Shown one piece after another: positions 1-8,018 of a stretch of 34,933 nt of DNA (within the stretch, counting starts at the first letter, position 1; each line of letters begins with the position of its first letter). Under the pieces are notes generated by a model. That model did not search any database. It was not told the DNA's origin and worked only from the letters and a program-made list of their open reading frames with translations. The translations under genes and the position numbers were made by a program. Source of the stretch: Alphaproteobacteria bacterium (GTDB lineage Bacteria; Pseudomonadota; Alphaproteobacteria; SP197); the NCBI GenBank assembly GCA_009694045.1, contig SHVY01000033.1, positions 1 through 34,933 of the forward strand, in the 5' to 3' direction.

Positions 1-1
1 G

Positions 2-178
2 CTGCGAAGCCAGTGCCTGGACCGCCGCATCGCCGAACACGAGCGCCTGGTCGCCGAGATCGCCGCCTGGGAGCGACAGCGCAATGCCAGCGGCGCACAC
101 ATCAAGTGGATGTTCTCCACCGAGCGCGCCCGCGCCAAACTCACCCGCGATTACCCCAACCCAACCAAAGAGTCATAA
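2..178 (+). CDS. IS630-family transposase, C-terminal fragment (cut by window start)
   Basis: An open frame enters the window and stops at TAA 176-178, giving 58 residues. It contains EIAAWERQRNASGAHIKWMF followed by STERARAKL. This matches the conserved C-terminal tail of one branch of IS630/DDE_3 transposases (AWE.QRN...(V/I)KWMFTTE.AR.KL). The catalytic residues lie before the window, so completeness cannot be judged. The element belongs to a different branch from the IS630 remnant at 28708-28985, whose C-terminus is unlike it. The 115 bases between this stop and the nitroreductase start probably hold the IS right end and the promoter of the downstream genes, but I could not define either. 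Confidence 0.8.
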   Translation: MRSQCLDRRIAEHERLVAEIAAWERQRNASGAHIKWMFSTERARAKLTRDYPNPTKES

Positions 179-293
179 TCACCGTGCAGAGGTACTAGGT
201 GGTTGATTTGGCGAGCGTGCCGGGCGGCGAACCGGTGCCTACTTCGCCTGAAAGCGCGCTAGATTGGGCGCCTCGCAGCCGGAGCGACCGCCC

Positions 294-884
294 GTGCCGA
301 CCCCCCTCGATGCCGCCGCTCTCGATCTTCTCTTTCGCACCGCCCGCACGCACCGCGACTGGCTGCCGAAACCGGTGTCGCGTGCCGTGCTGGTCGAGGC
401 CTACGAGCTGGCGCGGCTCGCCCCCACCAGCGCCAACTGCTCGCCCATGCGCATCGTCTTCGTGATCTCGCCCGCGGCGAAGGCGCGGCTCTGCCCGTGC
501 TTGAGCTCAGGCAACGTGGCCCAGACCATGGCCGCTCCGGCGACCGCCATCATCGCCCATGACACGCGGTTCTACGATTTGCTGCCGCGGCTCTACCGCG
601 CCGCGGACGCGCGGCCCTGGTTCGCCGATGATCCCGCGGCCGCGCGCGCCACCGCCGCCCGCAACGGCGGCCTCCAGGGTGCCTATTTCATCCTGGCGGC
701 GCGCGCCTGCGGCCTCGACTGTGGCCCGATGTCGGGGTTCGACAACGCCAAGGTCGACGCCGCCTTCTTCCCGGATGGTCGGAACCGCGGCAACTTCCTG
801 TGCAACCTCGGATACGGCGATCCCAAGTCCCTGCGGCCGCGCGACGATCGCCTCGCGTTCGACGAAGCCTGCGCGCTCGCCTGA
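294..884 (+). CDS. Nitroreductase-family protein, RutE/HadB-like (putative malonic semialdehyde reductase)
   Basis: The product has 196 residues from GTG 294, the usual size of the RutE/HadB branch of FMN-dependent nitroreductases. I chose GTG 294 over the in-frame TTG 264 because GGAG at 281-284 lies nine bases before it and because it starts the family-like sequence [13 protein letters not shown]. Typical stretches are [15 protein letters not shown] near the N-terminus (FMN phosphate contact region) and [13 protein letters not shown] near residue 150. RutE reduces malonic semialdehyde to 3-hydroxypropionate in the pyrimidine (Rut) pathway, but no other rut gene is present, so the substrate stays open. 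It could equally be a general NAD(P)H:flavin nitroreductase. The stop TGA 882-884 is seven bases before the tsaB start, so the genes are probably co-transcribed. Confidence 0.85.
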   Translation: MPTPLDAAALDLLFRTARTHRDWLPKPVSRAVLVEAYELARLAPTSANCSPMRIVFVISPAAKARLCPCLSSGNVAQTMAAPATAIIAHDTRFYDLLPRLYRAADARPWFADDPAAARATAARNGGLQGAYFILAARACGLDCGPMSGFDNAKVDAAFFPDGRNRGNFLCNLGYGDPKSLRPRDDRLAFDEACALA

Positions 885-891
885 GCCCGCG

Positions 892-1551
892 TTGATCATT
901 CTTGCCCTGGATACCACCCTCGCCGGCTGCTCGGCGGCCGTCTGGCGCGGCGCCGCGATCGTCGCCGAACGGCTGGAGCTGCTGGATCGGGGCCACGCCG
1001 AACGGCTCATGCCGCTGATCGGGGTGGTGATGGCCGAATCCGGGGTCGGCTATGGCGACCTCGACGCCATCGCCGTCACGGTCGGGCCGGGCAGCTTCAC
1101 CGGGGTTCGCATCGGCCTCGCGACCGCGCGTGGCCTCGCCCTGGCGACGGCGAAACCGGCGATCGGCCTGACCACCTTGGAGGTGATCGCCTACGGTGCG
1201 CAGCGGGCGCGCGCGGGCGCCGTCTGGGTCGCCATCGGCGCCGGCCGCGGCCGCGTCTACCTGCAAGGCTTCGCGCCCGACGGGGTGGCCTTGGCGGCGC
1301 CCGCGATCCTCGACGAGGCGGATGCCAGGGTTCGCATCGGCGATGCCACGCCGATCGCCGGCGACGCCGCGACCCGGCTGGTGGGGGAGGGAAGCCCGCG
1401 CCGCGGCGCACCCGACCTCGCCGCGGCAAGCCTGGTCGCCAGTCTGGCGGCGGCGCGCCATCGCGATGGCCGGACGCCGGGGACGGAGCGCCCGACCGCG
1501 CTCTACCTGCGGCCGCCCGATGCGAAGGCCATGGCCGCCGCCCGCCGCTGA
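892..1551 (+). CDS. tsaB: tRNA t6A biosynthesis protein TsaB
   Basis: The product has 219 residues from TTG 892; the family start (IILALDTT) leaves no other start upstream in frame that fits. TsaB is the non-catalytic ASKHA-fold partner of TsaD in making N6-threonylcarbamoyladenosine at position 37 of ANN-decoding tRNAs, in the cytoplasm. Hallmarks are ILALDTTLAGCSAAVW at the N-terminus and the glycine-rich VTVGPGSFTGVRIGLATA near residue 65, the region that holds nucleotide in this fold. The TGA stop (1549-1551) overlaps the ATG of rimI by one base, a pairing common in Proteobacteria. The TTG start may lower translation. The protein is complete and ordinary. Confidence 0.92.
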   Translation: MIILALDTTLAGCSAAVWRGAAIVAERLELLDRGHAERLMPLIGVVMAESGVGYGDLDAIAVTVGPGSFTGVRIGLATARGLALATAKPAIGLTTLEVIAYGAQRARAGAVWVAIGAGRGRVYLQGFAPDGVALAAPAILDEADARVRIGDATPIAGDAATRLVGEGSPRRGAPDLAAASLVASLAAARHRDGRTPGTERPTALYLRPPDAKAMAAARR

Positions 1552-2000
1552 TGGCCGCGGAGATCGGTCCCGCCGGTGCGTACGACGCGACCGACCTCGC
1601 CCGGGTTCACGCCGCCTGCTTCGCGGAAACCTGGGACCGGGAGACGTTCGCGCGCCTCCTCGCCGGTCCCGGGGTCCATGGCCTGGTCGCGCGCGATCGC
1701 TCCATGACCGTGGGCTTCGCGCTCGTCCGGGTCGCGGCCGACGAGGCTGAACTCCTGACCCTCGGGGTCGAACCCGCCCGCCGCGGCGAGGGCCTCGGGC
1801 GGCGGCTGATGCTCCGGTCCCTCGATGGCGCGCGCATCCGCGGTGCCCGCACCCTGTTCCTCGAGGTCGCCGCCGACAACTCCCCCGCCCGCGCCCTCTA
1901 TGCATCGCTCGGCTTCGCCCAGGTCGGCGTGCGCAAAGGCTACTACGCCCGCGGCAAGGACCGGGTCGACGCCCTGACCCTCAGTCGCGCCTGTTCGTGA
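1551..2000 (+). CDS. rimI: Ribosomal protein S18 alanine N-acetyltransferase (GNAT family)
   Basis: The product has 149 residues with a GNAT fold. The acetyl-CoA pyrophosphate-binding motif appears as VEPARRGEGLGRRLM near residues 75-90 (R-x2-G-x-G pattern). The C-terminal motif NSPARALYASLGFAQVGVRK, with N and Y of the RimI type, follows near residue 110. RimI acetylates the N-terminal alanine of ribosomal protein S18. Assignment rests on motif and on the overlap with tsaB (ATG 1551 lies within tsaB's TGA), which is the classical tsaB-rimI arrangement; other GNAT substrates cannot be excluded. The gene ends six bases from the convergent nth stop. Confidence 0.88.
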   Translation: MAAEIGPAGAYDATDLARVHAACFAETWDRETFARLLAGPGVHGLVARDRSMTVGFALVRVAADEAELLTLGVEPARRGEGLGRRLMLRSLDGARIRGARTLFLEVAADNSPARALYASLGFAQVGVRKGYYARGKDRVDALTLSRACS

Positions 2001-2006
2001 TCCCCA

Positions 2007-2642
2007 CTACGCCGTCGTCTTGCCCTTGAAGCGGCAGAGGTCGCGGACGACGCAGTCGGGGCAGTTGGGTTTGCGCGCCAGGCAGGTATAGCGGCCGTGC
2101 AGGATCAACCAGTGATGGGCATGCCGCTTCCAGGTGTCCGGCACGCGCTTCTCCAGGATCGCCTCGACCGCCTCGGGGGTCTTCGCGACGGCGAGGCCGG
2201 TGCGGTTGGCGACTCGGAACACGTGCGTGTCGACCGCGATGGTCGGTTGGCCGAAGGCCGCGTTCAGCACCACGCTCGCGGTCTTTCGCCCCACCCCCGG
2301 CAGGGCCTGCAACGCCGCCCGGTCCGCGGGCACGCGGCCGCCGTGGCGCTCGATCAGGGACTGGCTCAGCGCGATCACGTTCTTCGCCTTGGTGTTGTAG
2401 AGCCCGATCCGGCTAATGTAGGGCTTCAGCCGCTCGACGCCCAGGGCCACCATCTTGGCCGGGGTGTCGGCGACGGCGAACAGCGCCGGCGTAGCCGCGT
2501 TGACGCTCTTGTCGGTCGCCTGGGCCGACAGCACCACCGCCACCAGCAGGGTGTAGGGGTCCTGGTACTCCAGCTCGGTCTCGGGTGCGGCGATCCGCTC
2601 GGCCAGGCGGGCGAAGAACGCGTCGATGTCCGTGGGCTTCAT
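2007..2642 (-). CDS. nth: Endonuclease III (DNA glycosylase/AP lyase)
   Basis: The product has 211 residues, full family length. It removes oxidised pyrimidines from DNA and cleaves the abasic site (base excision repair). The helix-hairpin-helix is seen as LPGVGRKTASVVLN, with the catalytic Lys in it, followed by the catalytic Asp in TIAVDTHVFRV. The C-terminus carries the 4Fe-4S ligands in C-x6-C-x2-C-x5-C spacing (CLARKPNCPDCVVRDLC). The start ATG at 2642 lies 30 bases from the divergent DUF2244 start, so the promoters must overlap the coding starts. The sequence CATAAT occurs on this strand between the two starts and would put transcription close to the ATG, consistent with a leaderless or nearly leaderless message. 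Confidence 0.96.
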   Translation of the reverse strand: MKPTDIDAFFARLAERIAAPETELEYQDPYTLLVAVVLSAQATDKSVNAATPALFAVADTPAKMVALGVERLKPYISRIGLYNTKAKNVIALSQSLIERHGGRVPADRAALQALPGVGRKTASVVLNAAFGQPTIAVDTHVFRVANRTGLAVAKTPEAVEAILEKRVPDTWKRHAHHWLILHGRYTCLARKPNCPDCVVRDLCRFKGKTTA

Positions 2643-2672
2643 GGGTCCGGATTATGCGCTAAAGTGCGTGCC

Positions 2673-3163
2673 ATGTGGCAGCCCTACCCCGTGTCCGCGC
2701 CGCTTCTGTTCGACGCCGTCCTGGCGCCGCATCGGTCCCTGAGCCGCCGGGGGCACGTCTGGCTGATCGGTGGGTTCGCGTGCGTAAGCGGGGCGATCGG
2801 GCTCGGATTCTATCTGATCGGCGCCTGGCCCGTCGTCGGGTTCGTCGGCCTGGACGTGATTCTGCTGTGGGGCGCGCTGAAACTCTCCTATCTCAGCGCC
2901 CGGCGGACCGAACGGTTGCGCCTTTTGACCGAGGCGTTCACGGTCCGGCGCGTCGACCCCTGGGGCCGCGCCGACGATGTTCGGCTTGAGCCGCCCCATT
3001 GGCTGCGCGTCGCGATCGACGACCCCCCCCCGCCACGAGAGCCGGCTCACGGTCTCTTCCCACGGCCGTAGCCTTGCGATCGGCAACTTCCTGCATCCGG
3101 ACGAGCAATTCGAGGTCGCCTTGGCGCTGCACCGCGCGCTCGCCGGGCTTGCGGTCGGCCTAA
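2673..3163 (+). pseudogene. DUF2244 integral membrane protein, frameshifted at a C9 run
   Basis: From ATG 2673 the frame reads MWQPYPVSAPLLFDAVL, then two hydrophobic segments (about residues 32-52 and 56-72) separated by a short polar stretch. This is the normal DUF2244 topology of alphaproteobacteria. At the run of nine C at 3023-3031 the frame goes wrong and stops at TAG 3069-3071. Removing one C restores DDPPRHESRLTVSSHGRS and then LAIGNFLHPDEQFEVALALH, the conserved end of the family. That restored frame has no stop before the dapB coding end; a TAA at 3161-3163 in another frame sits at the expected length, so a second small indel is possible. Function of DUF2244 is unknown. A homopolymer consensus error is as likely as a real mutation. 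Confidence 0.75.
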
Positions 3164-3963
3164 AGCCCCAGCACGTCGATCATGGAATAGAGCCCGGGCG
3201 GCTTGCCGGCGACCCACAGGGCCGCGCGCACGGCGCCGCGGGCGAAGATCTGCCGGGTGCCGGCCTTGTGGGTAAGCTCTACCCGCTCGCCGTCGGCGGC
3301 GAACATCACCGTGTGCTCGCCCGCCACGTCGCCGCCGCGCAAGGCGGCGAAGCCGATCGCGCCGGTCTTGCGGGCGCCGGTCACCCCGTCGCGGCCCCGC
3401 TCCGCGACCTCGGCCAGACGCACGCCGCGCCCCTTCGCCGCGGCCTGGCCCAGCGCCAGCGCCGTGCCCGATGGCGCGTCCACCTTGTGGCGGTGATGCA
3501 TCTCGACGATCTCGATGTCGTAGGCCGGGTCGAGCGCGGCCGCCACCCGCTCGGTGACCGCCAGCAACACATTGACGCCCAGGCTGAAGTTGGCGGCGCG
3601 GACGATGGCGGCGCGCCCCGCGGCCGCCTTGATCCGCGCCTCCTGCTCGGCCGACAGCCCGGTGGTGCCGGCGATCAATGCCTTGCCCAGCGTACCCGCG
3701 ATCTCGGCGTGGGCCACCGTGGCGGCCGGTGCGGTGAAATCCAGCACCACGTCGGCCGCCCGGAACAACGCTGCCGCGTCCGCGCCGACCGCGAGGCCCA
3801 ACGATCCGAGCCCCGCCGCATCGCCCAGGTCCCTTCCCAGCCCGGCGTGCCCCGCCGCCTCGGTGCCGCCCGCCAGGGCGCAGCCCTCGGCACCGTACAC
3901 TTCGCGGGCGAGCGCCTGGCCCATGCGCCCGAGGCAGCCGACGATGCCGACCCGGACGGTCAT
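3160..3963 (-). CDS. dapB: 4-hydroxy-tetrahydrodipicolinate reductase
   Basis: The product has 267 residues, the standard DapB length. It catalyses the NAD(P)H-dependent reduction step of the diaminopimelate/lysine pathway. The N-terminal Rossmann motif is VGIVGCLGRMGQALA. The diagnostic catalytic and substrate-binding block is EMHHRHKVDAPSGTALALG around residues 150-170, with the His-His and Lys of the active site, and IAGTTGLS is the nicotinamide-side loop near residue 98. Its ATG (3961-3963) overlaps the TGA of the Rieske oxygenase gene by four bases (ATGA), so this housekeeping gene appears to be translated from the same message as the catabolic genes upstream of it. No separate promoter is visible. 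In related genomes dapB often follows dnaJ; here about 6 kb lies between them. Confidence 0.97.
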   Translation of the reverse strand: MTVRVGIVGCLGRMGQALAREVYGAEGCALAGGTEAAGHAGLGRDLGDAAGLGSLGLAVGADAAALFRAADVVLDFTAPAATVAHAEIAGTLGKALIAGTTGLSAEQEARIKAAAGRAAIVRAANFSLGVNVLLAVTERVAAALDPAYDIEIVEMHHRHKVDAPSGTALALGQAAAKGRGVRLAEVAERGRDGVTGARKTGAIGFAALRGGDVAGEHTVMFAADGERVELTHKAGTRQIFARGAVRAALWVAGKPPGLYSMIDVLGL

Positions 3964-5090
3964 GTCAGGTCACCCAGCGCGCGCAGAACCTTGAGCTGGA
4001 AGTCGTGCACCGCGTGCTCGCTGATCTCGCTCCGGGCATCGTCGACGACGAAGCGCCCCTGCCGATAACCCAGGCTGTGCAGCCCGTTCTGCACGCTCTC
4101 GCAGATCGGGATGTCCTCCAGCCGCACCAGGTGGACGAAGTCGATCACCTCCTGTTCCTCCTTGGTGGGCGTCGCCCGCGGAAAATACCACTCGCAGCGC
4201 TGCACGGTTTCCTCGGGTCCCAGGGGCACGTGGTGGAACACCGTCAGATTGCCGCCCGGATAGGCCTCGATGCACCAGTTCGGCCACAACAGCCAGCTCC
4301 CGAACTCCTGGGGCTTGGCGGCACCCGCGGTGTTCGTGGCGTAGCCGGTGTCGGCGCCCCGGTCCCGGCTGTGGTGGCTGTGGTGATGCGCGTGCACGAT
4401 GATGCGATAGGATTCGTAGTCCAGCGCGCTCTCCAGCAGGGTGCGGTGCTGGATCGGGCAGTGGAAGCACTCGTCGTAGTTCTCGACCGAATTCTTCCAG
4501 TTGGCTTTTAACGGGTACGCGCTGCGATGGGCGCAGCGAAGCGACGCCGCGTGGGGCGAAAACGCCGCGATTTCCTCGGCCATCGCTCCCGCCACCGCGG
4601 CGAACGGCGGCGCCTTGCCGTCCAGGTTGACGAACAGGAAGCCCAGGAACGAATCGATCCGCACCGTCGCCAGACGGAACGCGGACTTGTCGAACGCGGC
4701 CATCCGTTCGCTGCCGCGCGCGGTGCGGAGCGCCCCGGTCATGTCGTATGCCCAGGCGTGATAGGGGCAGGTGATCACCGCCGCGATGTCTCCCTCGCCC
4801 TCCAGAAGCCGGTGCGCGCGGTGCTGACAGACGTTGAAGAACGCCCGGATTTCGCCGCCGTGATCGCGCAGAACGACGACGCTCTGGTCCAGGATGTCGC
4901 GCACCATGTAGCGCCCCGGCTCGGCGATCATCGACACATGCCCGACGTACTGCCAGGTGCGGTGGAAGATTGCACCGGTCTCGCGCGCGAAGATTGCCGG
5001 GTCGTGGTAGTACGCCCCGGGCAGGGTGCGCGACCGCGCCGGGTCCAGGTCGAAGGGCACAAGGGTCTGGGCGACGCCGGAATCGGACAT
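3960..5090 (-). CDS. Rieske non-heme iron oxygenase, alpha subunit (quaternary-amine type, CntA-like)
   Basis: The product has 376 residues from ATG 5090, chosen because GAGGA lies five bases upstream; an in-frame ATG at 5117 has no such site. The Rieske 2Fe-2S ligands are C88, H90, C108 and H111 (CQH, then CPYH). The mononuclear iron site is in NWKNSVENYDECFHCPIQH: H210 and H215 are ligands, and the residue three before H210, which bridges electron transfer, is Glu (E207) rather than the usual Asp. Glu at this place is known from carnitine monooxygenase CntA, so a methylated amine, betaine or carnitine-like substrate is a reasonable inference. No reductase or ferredoxin partner is in the window. 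It shares a message with the upstream dehydratase gene (63-base gap) and with dapB (four-base overlap). Confidence 0.85.
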   Translation of the reverse strand: MSDSGVAQTLVPFDLDPARSRTLPGAYYHDPAIFARETGAIFHRTWQYVGHVSMIAEPGRYMVRDILDQSVVVLRDHGGEIRAFFNVCQHRAHRLLEGEGDIAAVITCPYHAWAYDMTGALRTARGSERMAAFDKSAFRLATVRIDSFLGFLFVNLDGKAPPFAAVAGAMAEEIAAFSPHAASLRCAHRSAYPLKANWKNSVENYDECFHCPIQHRTLLESALDYESYRIIVHAHHHSHHSRDRGADTGYATNTAGAAKPQEFGSWLLWPNWCIEAYPGGNLTVFHHVPLGPEETVQRCEWYFPRATPTKEEQEVIDFVHLVRLEDIPICESVQNGLHSLGYRQGRFVVDDARSEISEHAVHDFQLKVLRALGDLT

Positions 5091-5153
5091 GGGGTCCTCG
5101 AGTGGCCAAGGGTACATTCTAGGCGCGCACGTCGGATCCCGAAAGCGGGGCCC

Positions 5154-6335
5154 TCAAGCAGCGAACCGCCTGAGCGTGACCGCGTCGCGCTTCAGCGTGA
5201 GCCCCCAGCCGGGCGCGTCGGACAGCGTGATGGTGCCGTCCGACGCCAGCGGCTCGCCCTCGAACATGGCGCCGAACACCGAAGGGATCGCGTCCCCCTT
5301 GGGGCTGGTGTTGCAGTACTCGACAAACGGCACCGTCGGCTGGGTCATGGCGAAGTGATAGCTGTAGACGCCGCCCGCGTGCGGCACCACGGTAACGTCG
5401 AACGCCGAGGCGAGCGCCGCGATGCGCAACGCCTCGGTGAAGCCGCCGCACCACATCAGGTCGGGCTGGATGATGTCGATCGCCCGGTGTTGGACCAGGT
5501 TGCGGAACCCCCAGCGCGTGTACTCGTGCTCGCCGGTGACCCAGCGCACCCAGGGTGCCGCGGCCTTCAGGTGGCGATAGCCCTCCCAGTCGTCCGGGTG
5601 CAGCGCCTCCTCGATCCAGTACAGGCCGTAGGGCTCGACCTTGCGGGCGAACTCCAGGGCGTAAGGCACGTCCAGCGCCATGAAGCAATCGACCATCAGG
5701 GGATAGTCGGAGCCGACCGCCTGGCGGTGAGCGGCGATGGCGCGGACGTTCGCCGCCAGCCCCTCGCGCCCGTCGCTGGGGCCGTAGGGGAACGGCACCT
5801 TGGCGCCGAAGAACCCCAGCCGCTGATGCACCGTCGGGTCGGGCCCGGTGCCATAGACGGCGATGCGATCCCGGGTCGCCCCACCGGCCAGGCGATAGAC
5901 CGGCTCGCCACGCAGCCGGCCCAGAAGGTCCCACAGCGCCAGGTCGACGGCGCTGATCGCCATCAGGGCGACGCCCTTGCGGCCGTAGGGCAGCGAGGTG
6001 CGGTACATTTGGTCCCACGCCTTCGCCGTGTCGCGCGGGTCGGCGCCCACCAGCAATCCGGCCAGGCCCTGCTCGATGATGGCGCAGGCGGCGATGCCGC
6101 CGCTCCCCGTGGCGATGCCGACGGTGCCGTCGGCGCCTTCGATCTCCACCAGGATGCCGGCCGCCGCGTCGCCCCCGCCGGTCCTGAGATCGGTGCGGTT
6201 CGGATAGATCGACATCGGGTTGGCCTGGCGCGCATCGACGATCCAGTGGCCCGGTGCCCGCGCGGCGTAATTGCCGCCGACCCCCGGAGTCTCGATCACG
6301 TAGGCCCGCACCTCGGCGATGCGCCAGGCAACCAT
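5154..6335 (-). CDS. Enolase-superfamily acid-sugar dehydratase, L-rhamnonate dehydratase-like
   Basis: The product has 393 residues from ATG 6335, preceded by GGGGAGGA at five bases. It belongs to the mandelate racemase/muconate lactonizing group and resembles RhmD along its length. H30 lies in GHWIVDARQANPMSIY, the N-terminal loop that binds substrate in RhmD. Metal ligands appear as D in PLMVDCFMALD, E in WIEEALHPDD and E in VTGEHEYT, and the catalytic His is in VVPHAGGVYSYHF. RhmD converts L-rhamnonate to 2-keto-3-deoxy-L-rhamnonate, and an HpcH/HpaI aldolase of the type that cleaves such products lies nearby at 9197-9986. Exact sugar acid is uncertain. It heads the minus-strand group dehydratase, Rieske oxygenase, dapB, and is divergent from the binding-protein gene at 6436. 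Confidence 0.85.
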   Translation of the reverse strand: MVAWRIAEVRAYVIETPGVGGNYAARAPGHWIVDARQANPMSIYPNRTDLRTGGGDAAAGILVEIEGADGTVGIATGSGGIAACAIIEQGLAGLLVGADPRDTAKAWDQMYRTSLPYGRKGVALMAISAVDLALWDLLGRLRGEPVYRLAGGATRDRIAVYGTGPDPTVHQRLGFFGAKVPFPYGPSDGREGLAANVRAIAAHRQAVGSDYPLMVDCFMALDVPYALEFARKVEPYGLYWIEEALHPDDWEGYRHLKAAAPWVRWVTGEHEYTRWGFRNLVQHRAIDIIQPDLMWCGGFTEALRIAALASAFDVTVVPHAGGVYSYHFAMTQPTVPFVEYCNTSPKGDAIPSVFGAMFEGEPLASDGTITLSDAPGWGLTLKRDAVTLRRFAA

Positions 6336-6435
6336 GTCCGTCCTCCCCAGGTTCCGAAAAGACTCGGGCCACGGGAGAGTATAGAATTCCGCCCGGCGTC
6401 GGCACGGAATCCGACGCGCAGCGGAGGACAAGCAC
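6336..6435. promoter_or_regulatory. Divergent promoter region between dehydratase and binding-protein genes
   Basis: This 100-base gap separates two divergent starts. The stretch AGTATAGAATTCC around 6378-6390 gives a good -10 on either strand: TATACT towards the dehydratase and TATAGA towards the binding protein. No convincing -35 box stands 16-18 bases upstream in either direction, which suggests activator dependence. Ribosome sites are clear at both ends (GGGGAGGA on the minus side, GCGGAGGA on the plus side). Overlap of the two -10 boxes would make the two transcripts mutually exclusive. Confidence 0.35.
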
Positions 6436-7953
6436 ATGATTGGGCTCAAATACGGCGTCGCCTTGGCGGCGCTGACGATCGGTGGTTTCCTGGCCACGGC
6501 CGCTGCGAGGGCCGACGAGCGCGTGAAGCTGGTCGGGCCCGACTGGAACTCCGAAACGTTGTCGGCCGATCCGGCCAAGCTCCTGTCGATGGCGGACGTG
6601 TTTCACGCGCGCATGGTCTACGAGCCGTTCATCGCCGCCGATTCGGCGATGCAGCCGGTTCCTTGGCTCGCGGAATCGTGGGAATCGAACGACACGGCGA
6701 CGGAGTGGACCTTCCATGTCCGCCAGGGCGTCACGTTCCATGACGGCTCGCCCCTCACGGCCGACGTCGTCGTCTTCACCTTCCGCCGCCTGCTCGATCC
6801 CGAGGTCGGCTCGCCGGCCGCGAGCGAGCTCGGCGCCATCAAGCCGGAGGACATCCAGGCCGTCGATGCCGCGACCGTCAAGTTCACGCTCGCCTCGCCG
6901 ATCGTCGAGCTGGCGGCGGTCCTCGCCTCCAAGCACGGCATGGTGGTGAAGAACGGTGCGTCGTCCGACGATATCCAGCTGCGGCCCAATGGGACCGGCC
7001 CCTTTACCGTGGCCGAGATCAAGTTGGGTCAGCCCCAGACGACTTTCCTCCGCAACGACCACTACTGGCAGGCGGGCCTGCCGAAGTCGGCGTGTCTCAA
7101 CGTCTCGGCCATCTTCGAGCCGCTGAGCCGGGTCACCGCCCTGAAATCCGGTGACGTCGACATCGTGTTGATCGTCGATCCGGTGACGATCTCGCAGCTC
7201 AAGTCCAATCCGAAGATCACGCTGACCCAGGCGCCCGGCGGCTCGGCGATCACCCTGGGCATGTTCCTCGACGTGCCGCCCTTCGACGACGTGCGCGTGC
7301 GCCAGGCGATGAAGCTGGTGGTTGACCGCCAGGTGATGGTCGATACGGCGCTTCTGGACTTCGGCATGCCGGGCAATGACAACCCGATCCTGCCGACTTC
7401 GCCGGATGCGTACCGCACGGACATCATCCAGCGTGACGTGGAAAAGGCCAAGGCGCTCCTTGCCGAAGCCGGCTACCCGGACGGCATCACCGTCGATCTC
7501 CATGCCGCCGACCTGCTCGCCGGCACCATGGCGATGGTCCAGGCCTACCAGCAGATGGCGTCCGAGGCCGGCATCACGGTCAACATCATCAACGAGCCGG
7601 TTGGCGAGTATTGGGACAACATCTAGTTGAAGCAGCCGTTCTCCGTCTCCAACTGGGGCATGCGGACGACGCCGGCCGCCCTCTCGGTCGCCTACCGCAA
7701 GGCCGCGGCGTGGAACGAGACCCACTGGTATCGCGACGACTACGACGCGCTCCTCGACCAGGCGGCGGCGACGATCGATCCCGACGCGCGCCGCAAGATC
7801 TACCAGGAAGCCCAGCGGCTCCTGGCCGAGGAAGGCGGGGTGATCATCCCGATGTTCGCGAGTTTCGTGGCCGCGAGCCGCGAGGGTTGCTCCGGCTACA
7901 CCCCGGCGTCCGACCACAACCGTCCGGACTTCACGATGATCGTCTGCGAATAG
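6436..7953 (+). pseudogene. ABC transporter substrate-binding protein (DppA/OppA family) with in-frame TAG
   Basis: One continuous frame of 506 codons begins at ATG 6436 after GGAGG, interrupted by a single TAG at 7624-7626. It starts with a Sec signal peptide (hydrophobic core about residues 8-25, ending AAARADE). It then carries the SBP_bac_5 signature FHARMVYEPFIAADSAMQPV, GVTFHDGSPLTADVVVF and the glycine-rich GPFTVAEIK. The break lies in EYWDNI-stop-LKQPFSVSNWGMR. Relatives have Trp at the stop position, so TGG to TAG is the simple explanation. The remaining 109 codons keep family sequence to the natural end, followed at once by a terminator, so the mutation is recent, a sequencing error, or read through. 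The protein would bring peptides or small amphipathic solutes to a permease, but no permease gene is here. Confidence 0.85.
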
Positions 7954-7970
7954 CCTCACGTCTGTCATCG

Positions 7971-7999
7971 GGGGAGCGCTCTCGGGCGCTCCCCTTTTT
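7971..7999 (+). terminator. Rho-independent terminator
   Basis: A perfect nine-base stem (GGGGAGCGC at 7971-7979 pairing with GCGCTCCCC at 7986-7994), a six-base loop and TTTTT at 7995-7999. It starts 18 bases after the stop of the substrate-binding-protein gene and would end that transcript. The next gene starts only 20 bases after the T run, so it needs its own promoter, readthrough, or antitermination. Confidence 0.9.
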
Positions 8000-8018
8000 C
8001 TTGCCCTTGGTGATCGCG

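Noticed and set aside
5119-7968. A 949-codon open frame on the minus strand and a 738-codon frame at 4527-6743
   Set aside because: Both are Arg/Asp/His-rich shadows of the dehydratase, binding-protein and Rieske genes, without family motifs.
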